DNA from: Cyanobacteria bacterium SZAS-4
GTDB taxonomy: Bacteria; Cyanobacteriota; Vampirovibrionia; Obscuribacterales; Obscuribacteraceae
Direction: 5' to 3'
DNA: 64,000 nucleotides
Assembly: GCA_018266255.1 (NCBI GenBank)
Contig: JAFEAT010000012.1
Coordinates: forward strand, 86,420 to 150,419
Numbering within the stretch: the stretch's first letter is position 1; the number at the start of each line of letters is the position of its first letter. Positions 18,210 through 26,994 of the stretch are shown here, piece after piece. Below the pieces are notes generated by a model that did not search any database, was not told where the DNA came from, and saw only the letters and a program-made list of their open reading frames with translations. The position numbers and the translations under genes were made by a program.

Positions 18210-18593
18210 TCAACAACTTGTCAATCCCCCCAGAACCTCAATTACGGGGATTTTTATCGGTGGAAAAGCGTCCTTTTCAGAATTTTCTATCTCCTGAATA
18301 TTCGAAGAAACATCCATGGCGAGCTGCTGGATATTCAAATGCATGCAAGTGGCGTCGTATTTTTTGATTCTTTCCAATCCACGTGTTAACAGTTTTAACG
18401 CTCCGACACGATTGCTGCGTAAATAGTGGTAATAACCGACGGCGATTTGAATGATGCCCTGGATCAGCTCACGCTCAGCTGAGCGGTCGTGCATCCAGAG
18501 ATGCTCGAGGGTCTCGTGGCAATCGAAGAATTCTTGTTTGTTGAATTGCTCTATGCCTTCGAGAAATTCCTTGATGCGAGCGTCTGCACTCAT
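18210..18593 (-). CDS. DUF309 family protein
   Basis: 127 residues from the ATG at 18593. It carries the DUF309 core: FNKQEFFDCHETLEHLW, then RELIQGIIQIAVGYYHYLRSN and GALKLLTRGLERI. The family is an all-helical fold with conserved His and Glu; its biochemical role is not established. The ATG lies two bases after the stop of the HyuA-like gene, so it is the third gene of that operon. Confidence 0.88.
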   Translation of the reverse strand: MSADARIKEFLEGIEQFNKQEFFDCHETLEHLWMHDRSAERELIQGIIQIAVGYYHYLRSNRVGALKLLTRGLERIKKYDATCMHLNIQQLAMDVSSNIQEIENSEKDAFPPIKIPVIEVLGGLTSC

Positions 18594-18595
18594 GG

Positions 18596-20758
18596 TCAAC
18601 CTAACTTGGCGAGAATTACCACTTCGGTGTTGCGCGGCATTTCGTTCAATTCCGCCTTGGCCAGCGTGTTTACATGTTCGACGTTGAGTAAACCGGATAA
18701 GTCGATGATCTTTGGACCTGCCAAAATCATTATGTCTGGAATTACTTTTCCGGCATCACCCCAGACGGAATGTTCTTCGGCAATCGCTGAAATTGCCGAC
18801 TCTGCTTGGTCTGCGGAGCTTGTTCTGGCAACTCCGTTTTGAATTTGCAGGCGAATGCTGCCGGCGCTATCCATAACTCGTACTGCTTGCATTTTATTGT
18901 TGATCAGACCACCGAAGTGACTTTGTGTCCATTCTGCCGTGTAAATGCGGAAGAACTTTGTTTCAGCTGCAAGCTTGACCTGTTCTTGTTTTGTGCGCAT
19001 CGACTGAGCAATCAGTTCGACCTTTTCTTCGTCGGATAGCGCCTTGCGCGCATCTTTGTTTTCCGTCATCGATGTGGCACCAAATGCGGTTGCCCGAATG
19101 ACATTGGTTCTGTTGTCTATTTCGACATGGATTTCAATGGAAGCTGGATCTGCCCCCATTTTTTGCACTGCGGCGTGGGCTTCTTCTCTGATTTTAAGGA
19201 TATCCTCATTGGTCGGGTTGATTACTTGTCGTTCAACCGTTTCGCGAATGAGAGCCAGCGCCACACCGATGGCTGAAATTACATCTGCGTAGGATGCCAG
19301 AGAATGAGGCATGTTCATTTGTTTCGCGACGTACGGAACGATTGCTGCTGCACCGCCTCCGCCACCAACGAGAGTGACCAGAGCTGGATCTAGTTTGTGA
19401 TCTTTGATCAGCTGTCTCACAACAGGAATGCACTTATCGGCTGCTAACTTGAGCATTTCATCAGCAAGCTTTTCGCTGGGCTGGTTGAGTTTTTTCGACA
19501 ATTCACCAAAAGCAAGGGTGATTTTTTCCTTGTCGCCTTTGGCGCAATCTCCATCTGGAACCAAGCCTAGAAGGTTCGATGCACAAGTCGGTGTCAAACA
19601 AAGGGTCGGTTCACCGTCGCCTTCTGCAATAGCCAGGTAGTCTTCTGGATCATCAGGTCTGGGTTTGATAGTCTTGATTTTAGGATTGAGCAAATGCTCT
19701 GAGAATGAGACGTAGCCCAATCCTGCAATGTGAGCACTGCGAGGACCGACATCTATAATTTTGGTGCTGTCGATTCTCGGCATGGAACCACCGGCAACAC
19801 CAACTGTGCGAACATCGAGTGTGCGCATGTAGACCTTGTGTTCGCCCACTTCGCCTGAGCGAATCTGAGCCTTGCCGTTGCTGATGGCGGAAATATCGGT
19901 ACTGGTGCCGCCTACTTCCAAAAATATTCCGTCTGAAATTCGCAAAAACATCATTGCAGCGGCCACGCCAGCTGCTGGTCCAGAGAGCATGGTGAGGATG
20001 GGGCGCTTACGCATGGCGTCGATGTCCATGACGCCGCCGTCTGAGCGCATGATCATTACTGGTGCTTTGATGCCCGCGCCTCGTACACTTTTCTCAGTCA
20101 TGTCCGCGCTTTCGATCATCTTCGGCAACATGGCTGCGTTGATCACTGCTGTGCGCGTGCGTACTTTGAGTCCATAAAGTTGGCTAACTTCAGAACCGGA
20201 AGTGGAGAGTAAACCCATCGAGCGAGCTATCTCGAGGGCTGCGAGTTCATGCGCGGGATCGTCAACGGAGAAGGCTTGCGTGACGGCGATCGCTTTGGCG
20301 CCCATCTCGACTAATTCTTTCAGTGCCTGTTCTACTTTTTCTTTGTCGATACCTTTCTTTGTCTCGACGAATTTGTAGTAAGTAGTCAGATATTTCTCTG
20401 GTGCCAATCGAATTTTGCCGAGATTCGTTGATGCCTGGGCAATCCAGTTGTTGGATGACGAGCCCAGGCAGAGAATTCCGACCGGGGCAACGTCGCCTTC
20501 CAGAAGGGCATTGGTGGCTTGGGTGGTGCTGTGGGCGATGAAAGTTACATCTTGTGGTTTGATGCCAGCACCGGCCAAAAGCTTGGTGAGCGAGTCGATA
20601 ATGCCCTTAGCTACGCCTTCGCTGGCTCGATGAGTTGTAGGCACTTTTGAGCGCCCCAGCACTTCCAGTGTTTCTGCATCGAGTGCGACTGCGTGTGTGA
20701 ACGTTCCACCGACGTCGATGCCTATTCGAACTTTGCGGATTAGATTCTCGCTGCTCAT
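18596..20758 (-). CDS. Hydantoinase/oxoprolinase A (HyuA)-like protein
   Basis: 720 residues with the ATG at 20758, whose ATGA overlaps the stop of the permease gene. The N-terminus RIGIDVGGTFTHAVALD is the phosphate-binding loop of the ASKHA ATPase fold. Later hallmarks are HSTTQATNALLEG, GGTSTDIS and the C-terminal LVGGGGGAAAIVPYVA. HyuA proteins open hydantoins or 5-oxoproline with ATP, normally with a HyuB subunit. No HyuB is present here. The upstream permease could import the substrate. The exact substrate cannot be deduced. Confidence 0.88.
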   Translation of the reverse strand: MSSENLIRKVRIGIDVGGTFTHAVALDAETLEVLGRSKVPTTHRASEGVAKGIIDSLTKLLAGAGIKPQDVTFIAHSTTQATNALLEGDVAPVGILCLGSSSNNWIAQASTNLGKIRLAPEKYLTTYYKFVETKKGIDKEKVEQALKELVEMGAKAIAVTQAFSVDDPAHELAALEIARSMGLLSTSGSEVSQLYGLKVRTRTAVINAAMLPKMIESADMTEKSVRGAGIKAPVMIMRSDGGVMDIDAMRKRPILTMLSGPAAGVAAAMMFLRISDGIFLEVGGTSTDISAISNGKAQIRSGEVGEHKVYMRTLDVRTVGVAGGSMPRIDSTKIIDVGPRSAHIAGLGYVSFSEHLLNPKIKTIKPRPDDPEDYLAIAEGDGEPTLCLTPTCASNLLGLVPDGDCAKGDKEKITLAFGELSKKLNQPSEKLADEMLKLAADKCIPVVRQLIKDHKLDPALVTLVGGGGGAAAIVPYVAKQMNMPHSLASYADVISAIGVALALIRETVERQVINPTNEDILKIREEAHAAVQKMGADPASIEIHVEIDNRTNVIRATAFGATSMTENKDARKALSDEEKVELIAQSMRTKQEQVKLAAETKFFRIYTAEWTQSHFGGLINNKMQAVRVMDSAGSIRLQIQNGVARTSSADQAESAISAIAEEHSVWGDAGKVIPDIMILAGPKIIDLSGLLNVEHVNTLAKAELNEMPRNTEVVILAKLG

Positions 20759-22167
20759 TTGACATATCCCAGTGAGACGGAAAGCAGCAAGCCACATATG
20801 GTGGCAGCCCAGGCATAGGGGATAGTTTTCTTGAGCAACACTTGTGTATCAGTGTTGAGGTAAGTCGCGATCCAAATGTTTGCCGTGTTAGTGGGGTCGC
20901 AAATTCCTTGCAGCTGCCCAACGGATAGCAACATCGACATAATTGCCGGCGAAGTGAGTGTTTTCAGATCTTTCACAATTGTGACTAAACCACTACCCAT
21001 GCCCCATAGACTGAGGGGACCACGATAGAGTGCAAGAGGCGCGATGATTGTGAAGACGATTACATACGGAAGCGGTTGTGTCGGGATTGCCGATTGAAGT
21101 AGAGGTCGGATCGCGTGAGTTACAGCTTCGTGGCTGACACTGTTGATCAGCATGCCGATTCCCATCATCAGCACGACTGCCGGTATAACTGCGGTTATGC
21201 CATCAATGATTGAGCGTGTTAGCACATTGATCGAATTGCGTTTCCACGTGATCAGCGCGCAGAAGGTAATGCCAAACATGAACGCTGGGATGAAGGGCCA
21301 GTTAAAAAACAACACCAATACTAGTGGCAGAATCGGAGTCAGCAAAGCCCAAGATGGGTTCTGTTGTGCGTTCTGTTTGTGTCTGGCGATGGCATTAGCT
21401 CCAAGTAAAAGGAGCGAGAGCCCGGCGACGATTAATGAGTATTGATCGATTGCCTTTTCTGCGTTTGCACTGACATCTTTTGGGAGTTGTTGAAGCGCAT
21501 AGAAAGCGGCCCCAATCAACATAAGGCAGATCGCTCCGTACTTCAGATTCTTTCTACTTCGTAATTCAATCAGCAAAAATGCGACGACAATCGAACTGAA
21601 TATCATTGAAAACGGAAGTACGAATTGTATGATTTCTGCCTGTTGCAGACCGAGAACTTCTTTATATAATGACCAGCTTGCAATATTGAACATGCCACCA
21701 AGGCTGATGCCGAATAGAAACAGTGAGCCAGCAGTCACGCTCGAAATTCCTAGAGACAACATAACCGGAAGAACGATCGTGCCGACCATGATCACAGCGC
21801 CAAGTCCGCCTAAAGTTGAGAACAGAAGCGTTGTCACGGCTGTCAGCACGATTGCCAGCCAAAATGGATTATCGCCGGCGAATTCTGCCACCCATCGAAT
21901 CAACGATTTTGCGATGCCCTGTTTGTTCAAAAGTTCCGCCAGCATGGCACCAAACATGGTGGTCGTGTAAGTGTTGTTTAGTTTGACTGCGCCTTCGCTA
22001 ATCACTTTAGTCAATATGTCTTTTCCTGAAATGCCTGCGATGACAGCAATCAGGATTGCCATAATCGGAAGCGCTAACAGAGCACTGATGCGCCTGCTGT
22101 ACATGAGCATGGCCATGCAGAGAAAGACAGAGAGGCAAGCGATTCCAATAAAAGAGCTGGTGTCCAT
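20755..22167 (-). CDS. Permease of the ion-transporter type, substrate unknown
   Basis: 470 residues from the ATG at 22167 with about 11-12 membrane helices. It begins MDTSSFIGIACLSVFLCMAMLM. Glycine-rich re-entrant-like segments (TLGGLGAVIMVGTIVLP, LFGISLGGMFNIASW) and GICDPTNTANIW near the C-terminus are of the kind seen in gluconate, citrate and C4-dicarboxylate permeases. Its stop overlaps the HyuA-like start (ATGA), so the two are translated together and probably share a substrate. The frame extends to a GTG at 22194 without a better ribosome-binding site. Confidence 0.78.
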   Translation of the reverse strand: MDTSSFIGIACLSVFLCMAMLMYSRRISALLALPIMAILIAVIAGISGKDILTKVISEGAVKLNNTYTTTMFGAMLAELLNKQGIAKSLIRWVAEFAGDNPFWLAIVLTAVTTLLFSTLGGLGAVIMVGTIVLPVMLSLGISSVTAGSLFLFGISLGGMFNIASWSLYKEVLGLQQAEIIQFVLPFSMIFSSIVVAFLLIELRSRKNLKYGAICLMLIGAAFYALQQLPKDVSANAEKAIDQYSLIVAGLSLLLLGANAIARHKQNAQQNPSWALLTPILPLVLVLFFNWPFIPAFMFGITFCALITWKRNSINVLTRSIIDGITAVIPAVVLMMGIGMLINSVSHEAVTHAIRPLLQSAIPTQPLPYVIVFTIIAPLALYRGPLSLWGMGSGLVTIVKDLKTLTSPAIMSMLLSVGQLQGICDPTNTANIWIATYLNTDTQVLLKKTIPYAWAATICGLLLSVSLGYVK

Positions 22168-22219
22168 AAAGTCATGATCCAGCTTTGAAAACACCTATGT
22201 CAAGCTAATTTGGCGAATT

Positions 22220-22423
22220 CTAGTTTTCATTTATTGTAACGTCGGGATGCAGCTTCTTGTATGCTTGCACCGCTTCTTTGGGGATATGGCTTTTGCCTAT
22301 GCGGAGTGATTTCAAATGGGGTAGTTTGGATACGTATTGCAGCGATTTTGCGGAAAGATCATTGCTGCTTATATTTAGTGCTTCTAGATTTGACAGCGAG
22401 ACAATCTCGCTGACCCGTTTCAT
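22220..22423 (-). CDS. Short leucine-rich-repeat protein or remnant
   Basis: 67 residues made of about two LRR units: LSNLEALNISSNDLSAKSL and LPHLKSLRIGKSHIPKEAV. It ends VTINEN, a typical end of an LRR domain. An in-frame TAG lies two codons before the ATG at 22423, so the frame cannot extend upstream. It may be the 3' remnant of a larger LRR gene, or a small protein. It is related in pattern to the LRR gene at 1-675. Confidence 0.5.
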   Translation of the reverse strand: MKRVSEIVSLSNLEALNISSNDLSAKSLQYVSKLPHLKSLRIGKSHIPKEAVQAYKKLHPDVTINEN

Positions 22424-22572
22424 CCATGGCTAGATACTACATGCCACGGCATCCGAACTGGGTGCACTACGAGTGTAAATTCATCAAGCGCACGTGTGCG
22501 CCCAAAAGCAGCCTTTGAGGCGAACGGCTATGATTAGCTCATCATCCGTCTTACAGATCCCGTTACCGCTCA

Positions 22573-22920
22573 ATGCTTGGCTTCTACATATACCAGTTCC
22601 TTCCGATTATGCTGCTTGAGGCAGTCGTGATCTGGCGCTTCAAATGGGGCAGTCTGCGAATGGCTTGCCTGGACTCGTTGCTCGTCAATTTTGCGTCGTT
22701 TACCGGACTGTTGCTCGGTTTGGGACCGTATATCACTGGTTCAGGTATCTGGGGGCTAACGCTGTTTGGCACCTATTCCATTATGGTTGAGGGCGCTTTT
22801 TTGACGTTGCTCGAAAGACACACTCCAAAAAAAGTTTGGATAGCAGTTATCGTCGCAAATCTTGCCAGCTGCATTATGCTAGGTATTGAGACCCTCTTTA
22901 CGGTGCCTAACAAAGGCTGA
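22573..22920 (+). CDS. Small integral membrane protein
   Basis: 115 residues with four predicted helices and little soluble sequence. Opens with MLGFYIYQFLPIMLLEAVVI. The loop LERHTPKKVW gives the positive charge. It resembles small helical proteins annotated only as membrane proteins; I do not recognise a family. No strong ribosome-binding site precedes the ATG. It ends 4 bases before the TPR lipoprotein gene, so the two are probably co-transcribed. Confidence 0.6.
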   Translation: MLGFYIYQFLPIMLLEAVVIWRFKWGSLRMACLDSLLVNFASFTGLLLGLGPYITGSGIWGLTLFGTYSIMVEGAFLTLLERHTPKKVWIAVIVANLASCIMLGIETLFTVPNKG

Positions 22921-22924
22921 GCAA

Positions 22925-24253
22925 ATGAATAATCGCTACGGAATTCTTTTGCTCATCGCCGTTTGTGTCACCGCATACGGTTGCGCCAAATCTGAGCATG
23001 TCGAGGACAAAACGTGGAAGGATAACTTTGACAGCGGCTTTTCTGCCATGCAAAGCAGGGATTACGCGACGGCTGAAACCAGCTATAGAGATGCCTTAGA
23101 CAGTGCCAAGGCGTTTCCAAAAGGCGACCTCAGGCTGGCTAAAACATATGATGCTCTGGGTGAGGCTTACATTGCTGAGAATAAAATTGAAGATGCCAAA
23201 CGTGCGTACACGAATGGCTATAACGAGTACAAGTCGCTCTGGAAAGCCAAGGGCGGTGGGGTCGACAATCGAGACTATGCTCTCGGTTTAGCCTCTGATG
23301 CGCTGCATCTGGCCAATATCGCTTGTGATGCGCTTCGTCTGGACGAAGCTGAGCATCTCTTTGACGAGGCTCTGTCTGTCGAAGAGTCCGCGCTGGGATC
23401 TGATGACTTGAAAGGACAAATTCTTGAAGGCAAATCGAAACTATATAGATTGACTGGACGAAATGCCGAAGCTGAAAAAATCAAACAACAAATTGCTGAA
23501 TTGAAGGCGCTGCCTTCAGTTGATGATACCGGCAATATGACGTGGAAAGAGTTGAACGTAGCTGGCACTGAGGCTTTTCAAGCTGGCAACTTGGCGAAGG
23601 CGGAAAAAATCTTCACTGCTGGAATTGCCAGAGCAAAGAAGCCGGTGCAAATCGCAGAAAGCATGCGAGGTCTCGCCAGAATCTACGATCAACAAAAGGA
23701 GTTTGTCAAAGCAATCGCAAAGTTGGAAGAAGCCAGGCGCGTTTTACGTGCTGACGAACATCGTTTGGAACTGGCAGACAATTTGAATTTGACTGGATTC
23801 TGTTATTTTCGGGCTAAGGACTATGCCAATGCAGAGAAGATGTTTTTGGATTCGATTAAGGTTCTCAATCTCAAACAGCATAATGATGCGGAACGCGGCA
23901 AGACCGCTTACGAAGGCTTGACGCAAGCATATGGCGAAGAGGGCAAAGATGCCGAAGCTGAAAAGTATGCGCAAGAGAAAGTGGCGTTGACATTGCAGCT
24001 TTACGGTAAGGAAGATGGACGATACGCTGAAGACCTGCTGGCGGTCGCGACCTTGCAAGCGAAGCAGAAGAAGATCGAGGAAGCGACCAAAGGTTATCTC
24101 GCGGTTATTGCATTAGAGGAATCGAATCCGAGTCCTCGTTGTATGTTGGCGGCTCTGGATTCTTATGCAAAACTTTTGCGCGAGACAAATAAACCTGCGC
24201 TTGCAGACACAATTGAGTTGAAGGCGAAGAATTTGCGGGCGGAGTTCGAGTAG
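22925..24253 (+). CDS. TPR-repeat lipoprotein
   Basis: 442 residues from the ATG at 22925, with AAAGGCTGAG upstream. The N-terminus LLLIAVCVTAYGC ends in a lipobox-like Cys (~residue 20) and would be lipid-anchored outside the inner membrane. The rest is tandem TPR units with the usual alternation, e.g. LAKTYDALGEAYIAENKIEDAKRAY and QAGNLAKAEKIF. TPR arrays bind protein partners. It has no enzymatic motif. A hairpin at 24282-24307 may end its transcript. Confidence 0.85.
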   Translation: MNNRYGILLLIAVCVTAYGCAKSEHVEDKTWKDNFDSGFSAMQSRDYATAETSYRDALDSAKAFPKGDLRLAKTYDALGEAYIAENKIEDAKRAYTNGYNEYKSLWKAKGGGVDNRDYALGLASDALHLANIACDALRLDEAEHLFDEALSVEESALGSDDLKGQILEGKSKLYRLTGRNAEAEKIKQQIAELKALPSVDDTGNMTWKELNVAGTEAFQAGNLAKAEKIFTAGIARAKKPVQIAESMRGLARIYDQQKEFVKAIAKLEEARRVLRADEHRLELADNLNLTGFCYFRAKDYANAEKMFLDSIKVLNLKQHNDAERGKTAYEGLTQAYGEEGKDAEAEKYAQEKVALTLQLYGKEDGRYAEDLLAVATLQAKQKKIEEATKGYLAVIALEESNPSPRCMLAALDSYAKLLRETNKPALADTIELKAKNLRAEFE

Positions 24254-24281
24254 AACTTCGAGAAAGTTGCAACTTCCTTAA

Positions 24282-24307
24282 CTTCTGACAACTCTTGGTT
24301 GTCGAAG
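24282..24307 (+). terminator. Hairpin downstream of TPR lipoprotein
   Basis: CTTC-U-GACAAC pairs with GTTGTC-GAAG (10 bp, one bulge, five-base loop) 29 bases past the stop codon. No U-tract follows, so termination is uncertain. A 12-bp palindrome AAGTTGCAACTT sits just upstream. Confidence 0.35.
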
Positions 24308-24401
24308 CGCATATTAGTTAAATCACGTCTTACCGAATTAACACCTGCGGGCGCGCTCAGTTGGAGCTTGCTGGTTTGAGGCGTCTGGAGGCATTGCGAA
24401 G

Positions 24402-25379
24402 ATGGAATGGGCACTTAGAACAGAGTTTTGGGCAACGTTCCTTACGCTTACTGGTTTAGAAATCGTTCTTGGAATTGATAACGTAATTTTCCATTCTCTA
24501 ACGATTGCGAAGTTGCCAATCGAGTACCAGAGGAAGGCTCGCATACTCGGTATGTCACTAGCTGTGCTGATGCGTTTCGTTCTTCTTGGTTGCATCATCA
24601 AATTTATGGGAATCTCGAAGGCACTACTGGTAGTGCTCGGTCAAGAAATTTCTGCTCGCGACATTGTGTTAATCGGGGGCGGATTATTTCTCGTTATCAA
24701 AAGTTGTCTGGAGTTGTGCCACAGTGAAGAGTCGCCGCCTCGTCGCAAGAAGGGCACTGACACTCGATTGAAGACTGCAGGCATAATCAGCTGCATCATT
24801 CAGATTGTTATTTTGGATATCGTATTCTCGCTCGATTCTGTAATAACAGCCGTTGGCATGGTTAATGACGTGCGAGCAATCATGCTTGCAATTGTCGTCT
24901 CAGTGACAGTGATGATGTGCTTTTCGAATACGATTGGGAATTTTCTGGCTGCTCGTAAGCGCATGCGCACCTTGGCGTTTTGCTTTATAGCCTTAGTTGG
25001 TGCGGTCTTGCTGGCTGAAGGTTTCGACTTTGTTGTGCCAAAGAATCACTTATACGTCGCCGCGGGTTTTGCTTTGTTGATCGAATACGGTGTGAGCAGA
25101 TTTTGCGCTAAGAAAAGGTCGAAAACTAAAACATCATCAGCTTCTGTTCCGGCTTTGTCTCGACCACGCTTCCACTACGCAGCAACCGTTCCCGCTGGTG
25201 CTCCAGCCCCAGAACCAGAGTGCGAGCCAGAGTCTGTGTCCGAGCCCGAGGTGATCAGCTCGAATCTTTCATGTCATTGCAACAGCCATAGTGGCTATGG
25301 ATTTTGCATAGAGTGTGGCGACGGATTAGGTTCAATTGCTCTTGAACTTGGACGCTTGGATTATCCGCTTGCAAGTTAA
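24402..25379 (+). CDS. TerC-family membrane protein with Cys-rich tail
   Basis: 325 residues; TGGAGG precedes the ATG. About seven helices carry the two TerC signatures: GLEIVLGIDNVIF (~18-30) and DIVFSLDSVITAVGM (~144-158), whose acidic residues are thought to bind divalent metal. Relatives export manganese or calcium or give tellurium resistance. After residue ~240 comes an unusual soluble tail: a Pro/Glu-rich segment (PAPEPECEPE) and then CHC..H..GYGFCIECG, which could bind zinc. I saw no manganese riboswitch motif upstream. Confidence 0.88.
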   Translation: MEWALRTEFWATFLTLTGLEIVLGIDNVIFHSLTIAKLPIEYQRKARILGMSLAVLMRFVLLGCIIKFMGISKALLVVLGQEISARDIVLIGGGLFLVIKSCLELCHSEESPPRRKKGTDTRLKTAGIISCIIQIVILDIVFSLDSVITAVGMVNDVRAIMLAIVVSVTVMMCFSNTIGNFLAARKRMRTLAFCFIALVGAVLLAEGFDFVVPKNHLYVAAGFALLIEYGVSRFCAKKRSKTKTSSASVPALSRPRFHYAATVPAGAPAPEPECEPESVSEPEVISSNLSCHCNSHSGYGFCIECGDGLGSIALELGRLDYPLAS

Positions 25380-25481
25380 TTGAGTCGAATTCTTAACGTT
25401 GATTTTCGAGACAACCGGCAACTTATGCTGACCTTTGCCCCTCTCTAAGGAGGAATTATTTTGCGACATTGGAGAATCAAG

Positions 25482-25697
25482 ATGGCAAAGCAGCTTAAGA
25501 AAGGCGATAAGGTCTCATGGAAGAGTTCGCAAGGAACTATTCAGGGGAAGGTGCAGAAAAAAGTGACCAGTCCCATCGAAATTAAAGGGCATCACGTCGC
25601 TGCTTCTGCTGAAAATCCCGAGTATGTGGTGAAGAGCGATAAGACCGGTGCTCTGGCCGCTCACAAAGCTGGTTCATTGAAGAAAAAAGCGGACTAG
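25482..25697 (+). CDS. DUF2945 small basic protein
   Basis: 71 residues from the ATG at 25482. Begins MAKQLKKGDKVSWKSSQGTIQGKV, the DUF2945 (Tudor/SH3-like barrel) pattern. Role unknown; the fold suggests nucleic-acid or peptide contact. Two starts are possible: the ATG has GGAG seven bases upstream, while a TTG at 25461 follows a better AAGGAGG. The ATG start fits the family length. Confidence 0.8.
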   Translation: MAKQLKKGDKVSWKSSQGTIQGKVQKKVTSPIEIKGHHVAASAENPEYVVKSDKTGALAAHKAGSLKKKAD

Positions 25698-25736
25698 CAT
25701 TCTCGGCAATGTAGATTTAAAAGCCGACTAGCATTC
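25685..25736. repeat. Short direct repeat over a gene end
   Basis: AAAAGCGGACTAGCATTC (25685-25702) recurs as AAAAGCCGACTAGCATTC (25719-25736) with one mismatch. The first copy spans the stop codon of the DUF2945 gene. It looks like a local tandem duplication of the gene's 3' end. Confidence 0.7.
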
Positions 25737-25771
25737 AAGACAAATTGAATTCGATACAGGTAAGTTTCACA

Positions 25772-26821
25772 TCACAAGTGAAACTTGCCTTTCAGTTTTT
25801 GCGTGAATGTTTTTTGATTTGAGTTAGCGCTCGAGATTGCATTGTTGGGATCTGCGGCAGTAGCGACAGGCAGCCCTCCGTGGCTGCCCAACCAGTCAAA
25901 AGTGTCGTTCAACACAATCGGTTTGATGAATGCCGTTCCCAAAAGAATGTGTCCGCAGCCAGCAATTTCTTTGAGCGATTTGTCTGATGTTTTAAACCCG
26001 TCGTAGACGCGACTTACTGAAGCGGCATTGACTATCTGGTCGTCGGTGCCTTGCAGCAGCAAAACAGGAATCGAGCGCGGCACCTGGCTTGCGAGCACGG
26101 GCATCTGGCTGATGAAATTCATTGTGCCAATCAAGCTCAATGCGGATTGATGGCTCTTGTTGAGAGGGTCGTGCACCATCTCATCAGCGGTTCTCTTGTC
26201 GTCAGAGACATATTTCGCGTAGTAATCGGTTAAATCGACCGGTTCAACAAGCTTGGCCATTCCCATAATGAACTTTGGACCCATGCCGCCTGGCTTGTGG
26301 ATGTGCGGTTCGACGCCAGCAGCGCAGAGAATCAGACCTTTGACTGCTTTGGGTTCGTTGCTTACCGCTTTGAGAAGAACGGCACAGCCTGCGCTTTCTC
26401 CCATTCCGAATATCTTGGCGCCGGGATGACTTTTGCGAAGCTGAACAAGCAAACGGCTCTCGTCATCGCAGCTGACGTTGAAATCATTGTTTGTGCTGCC
26501 AGTATTTCCAATCCACCTGCCGTGCCCGCGTAAATCCGGCGCGACTACCAGGTAGCCGCGACTCGCCAGATCGCGGGCGAGGACGTCGAAACAAAGACCT
26601 TGTTGCGTGAAGCCGTGCACTGCGAGAAAAATCAGTTTCGGCTCTGGATTCGCGTCGTCTTGCCACTCATAAAGCGGAATTCCGAGTTTCTGCGCCAACA
26701 TGCCGTTGTCTGTCCGCTGCACTAGCGCGGATGCGGGAGTGCCAGGTGCGGCCGCGACGATGCCCGAGATGACCGCTGCATTAAGCAGGAGTCGCTTAAA
26801 AGTTGGAGGAATGACGATCAA
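25772..26821 (-). CDS. Secreted alpha/beta hydrolase (monoacylglycerol-lipase-like)
   Basis: 349 residues. A signal peptide covers ~1-32 (LLLNAAVISGIVAAAPGTPASA). The hydrolase fold has HGFTQQG (oxyanion region), nucleophile Ser143 in GMGESAG, an Asp in QGTDDQIV and the His in GCGHILLG. The lid region lies between ~170 and 230. Likely acts on esters or lipids in the periplasm. The start is a TTG at 26821 with GGTGAG upstream. Its stop sits inside an inverted repeat AAGTTTCAC/GTGAAACTT (25762-25786). Confidence 0.88.
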   Translation of the reverse strand: MIVIPPTFKRLLLNAAVISGIVAAAPGTPASALVQRTDNGMLAQKLGIPLYEWQDDANPEPKLIFLAVHGFTQQGLCFDVLARDLASRGYLVVAPDLRGHGRWIGNTGSTNNDFNVSCDDESRLLVQLRKSHPGAKIFGMGESAGCAVLLKAVSNEPKAVKGLILCAAGVEPHIHKPGGMGPKFIMGMAKLVEPVDLTDYYAKYVSDDKRTADEMVHDPLNKSHQSALSLIGTMNFISQMPVLASQVPRSIPVLLLQGTDDQIVNAASVSRVYDGFKTSDKSLKEIAGCGHILLGTAFIKPIVLNDTFDWLGSHGGLPVATAADPNNAISSANSNQKTFTQKLKGKFHL

Positions 26822-26994
26822 GAGCTAACTCACCCAGACATGCTTCCCATTATAGTGACGACCAAGTTGCTGTTTTGGTCCCTGCTTCGGATATCTAATA
26901 GCCTGCGCAAGATTACCTCTGGTATATCCGCTGGAGCCCCAATTCTTGTAAAATCCACAACGTCATACCCAAAATCAACTTGGAAGCGAACCAC

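Noticed and set aside
18223..18252. AATCCCC/GGGGATT hairpin followed by TTTTT on the plus strand
   Set aside because: It would terminate plus-strand transcription, but no plus-strand gene lies upstream. It sits inside the end of the DUF309 gene.
24254..24401. Possible manganese (yybP-ykoY) riboswitch before terC
   Set aside because: The conserved internal-loop sequences are absent; only a simple hairpin and a palindrome are present.
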